DNA from: Actinobacillus genomosp. 1
GTDB lineage: Bacteria; Pseudomonadota; Gammaproteobacteria; Enterobacterales; Pasteurellaceae
DNA length: 64,000 bases
Reading direction: 5' to 3'
NCBI RefSeq assembly: GCF_029774175.1
Contig: NZ_CP103834.1
Span: 1,721,001-1,785,000, forward strand
Shown here: positions 62,190 to 64,000 of the stretch, one piece after another
How positions within the stretch are numbered: position 1 is the first letter of the stretch
Layout of the letters: each line of letters opens with the position of its first letter
Translations under genes and position numbers: made by a program
Notes under the pieces: model-generated
What the model saw: the letters and a program-made list of their open reading frames with translations, nothing else
Told to the model about the DNA's origin: nothing
Database searches by the model: none

Positions 62190-64000
<1,811 letters not shown>

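Overview
The window looks like part of a Pasteurellaceae chromosome from the Actinobacillus pleuropneumoniae side of the family. The evidence is gene content and order typical of that family, a P5/OmpA-type porin, moderate-to-low GC, and many copies of the Apl-type DNA uptake signal ACAAGCGGT, often extended to ACAAGCGGTCAAATTT, rather than the Haemophilus influenzae-type AAGTGCGGT. The species assignment is inference. I see no prophage, insertion sequence or CRISPR array. Almost every gene is a recognisable housekeeping or anaerobic-metabolism gene with an intact frame.

Layout: 1-3 kb holds the galactose transporter genes mglA (cut by the window edge) and mglB, with a CRP site and an intercistronic hairpin, then ompA. 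3.3-8.9 kb holds ydiJ, a hotdog thioesterase and yidC. 9.1-15.5 kb is the periplasmic nitrate reductase operon napFDAGHBC on the minus strand, with an FNR box upstream and a palindromic element between napA and napG. 15.7-24.2 kb holds a flavodoxin-fold reductase, thrC, mgsA-yccS, a patatin lipoprotein, an orphan Xre regulator, dps and a pirin. 24.2-26 kb is an ACT-domain/UPF0210 pair behind a near-perfect PurR-type operator. 26-31.4 kb holds mnmE, tpx, plsC-ftsP and accA. 31.5-34.5 kb holds pdxY and the classic thrU-tyrU-glyT-thrT-tuf operon, plus an extra identical tRNA-Thr(UGU). 34.7-40.6 kb holds coaA, ccmGHI, mog, glnB and lspA-ispH-sdhE. 40.7-43.1 kb is an anaerobic haem-degradation unit: a HutW-HutX fusion gene followed by an overlapping chuY-like gene, behind an FNR box with activator spacing. 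43.2-52.6 kb holds a glutathione transferase, lysA-lptM, frdABCD, epmA, dapF and dcuB. 52.7-61.5 kb holds crcB with an MFS gene, anmK-murQ, prmA, tldD, tilS and xerD. The right end is the distal part of an rRNA operon on the minus strand: 23S (5' part outside the window), two different 5S genes, tRNA-Asp and tRNA-Trp.

Functionally the window is rich in anaerobic respiration. Nap (with ccmGHI for cytochrome c maturation and mog for molybdopterin), fumarate reductase (with the flavinylation factor sdhE) and the fumarate/succinate carrier dcuB form a coherent set. The haem-degradation genes share the same 14-base FNR box as nap (TTGATTATTATCAA). The most rewarding points for follow-up are the HutWX fusion with its internal ribosome binding site, the PurR-type operator in front of the poorly understood ACT/UPF0210 pair, the orphan Xre regulator with a long palindrome upstream, and several families of palindromic intergenic elements, some of which carry uptake signals in their loops. 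All start sites were chosen by eye from ribosome binding sites and family lengths; no alignment was run.
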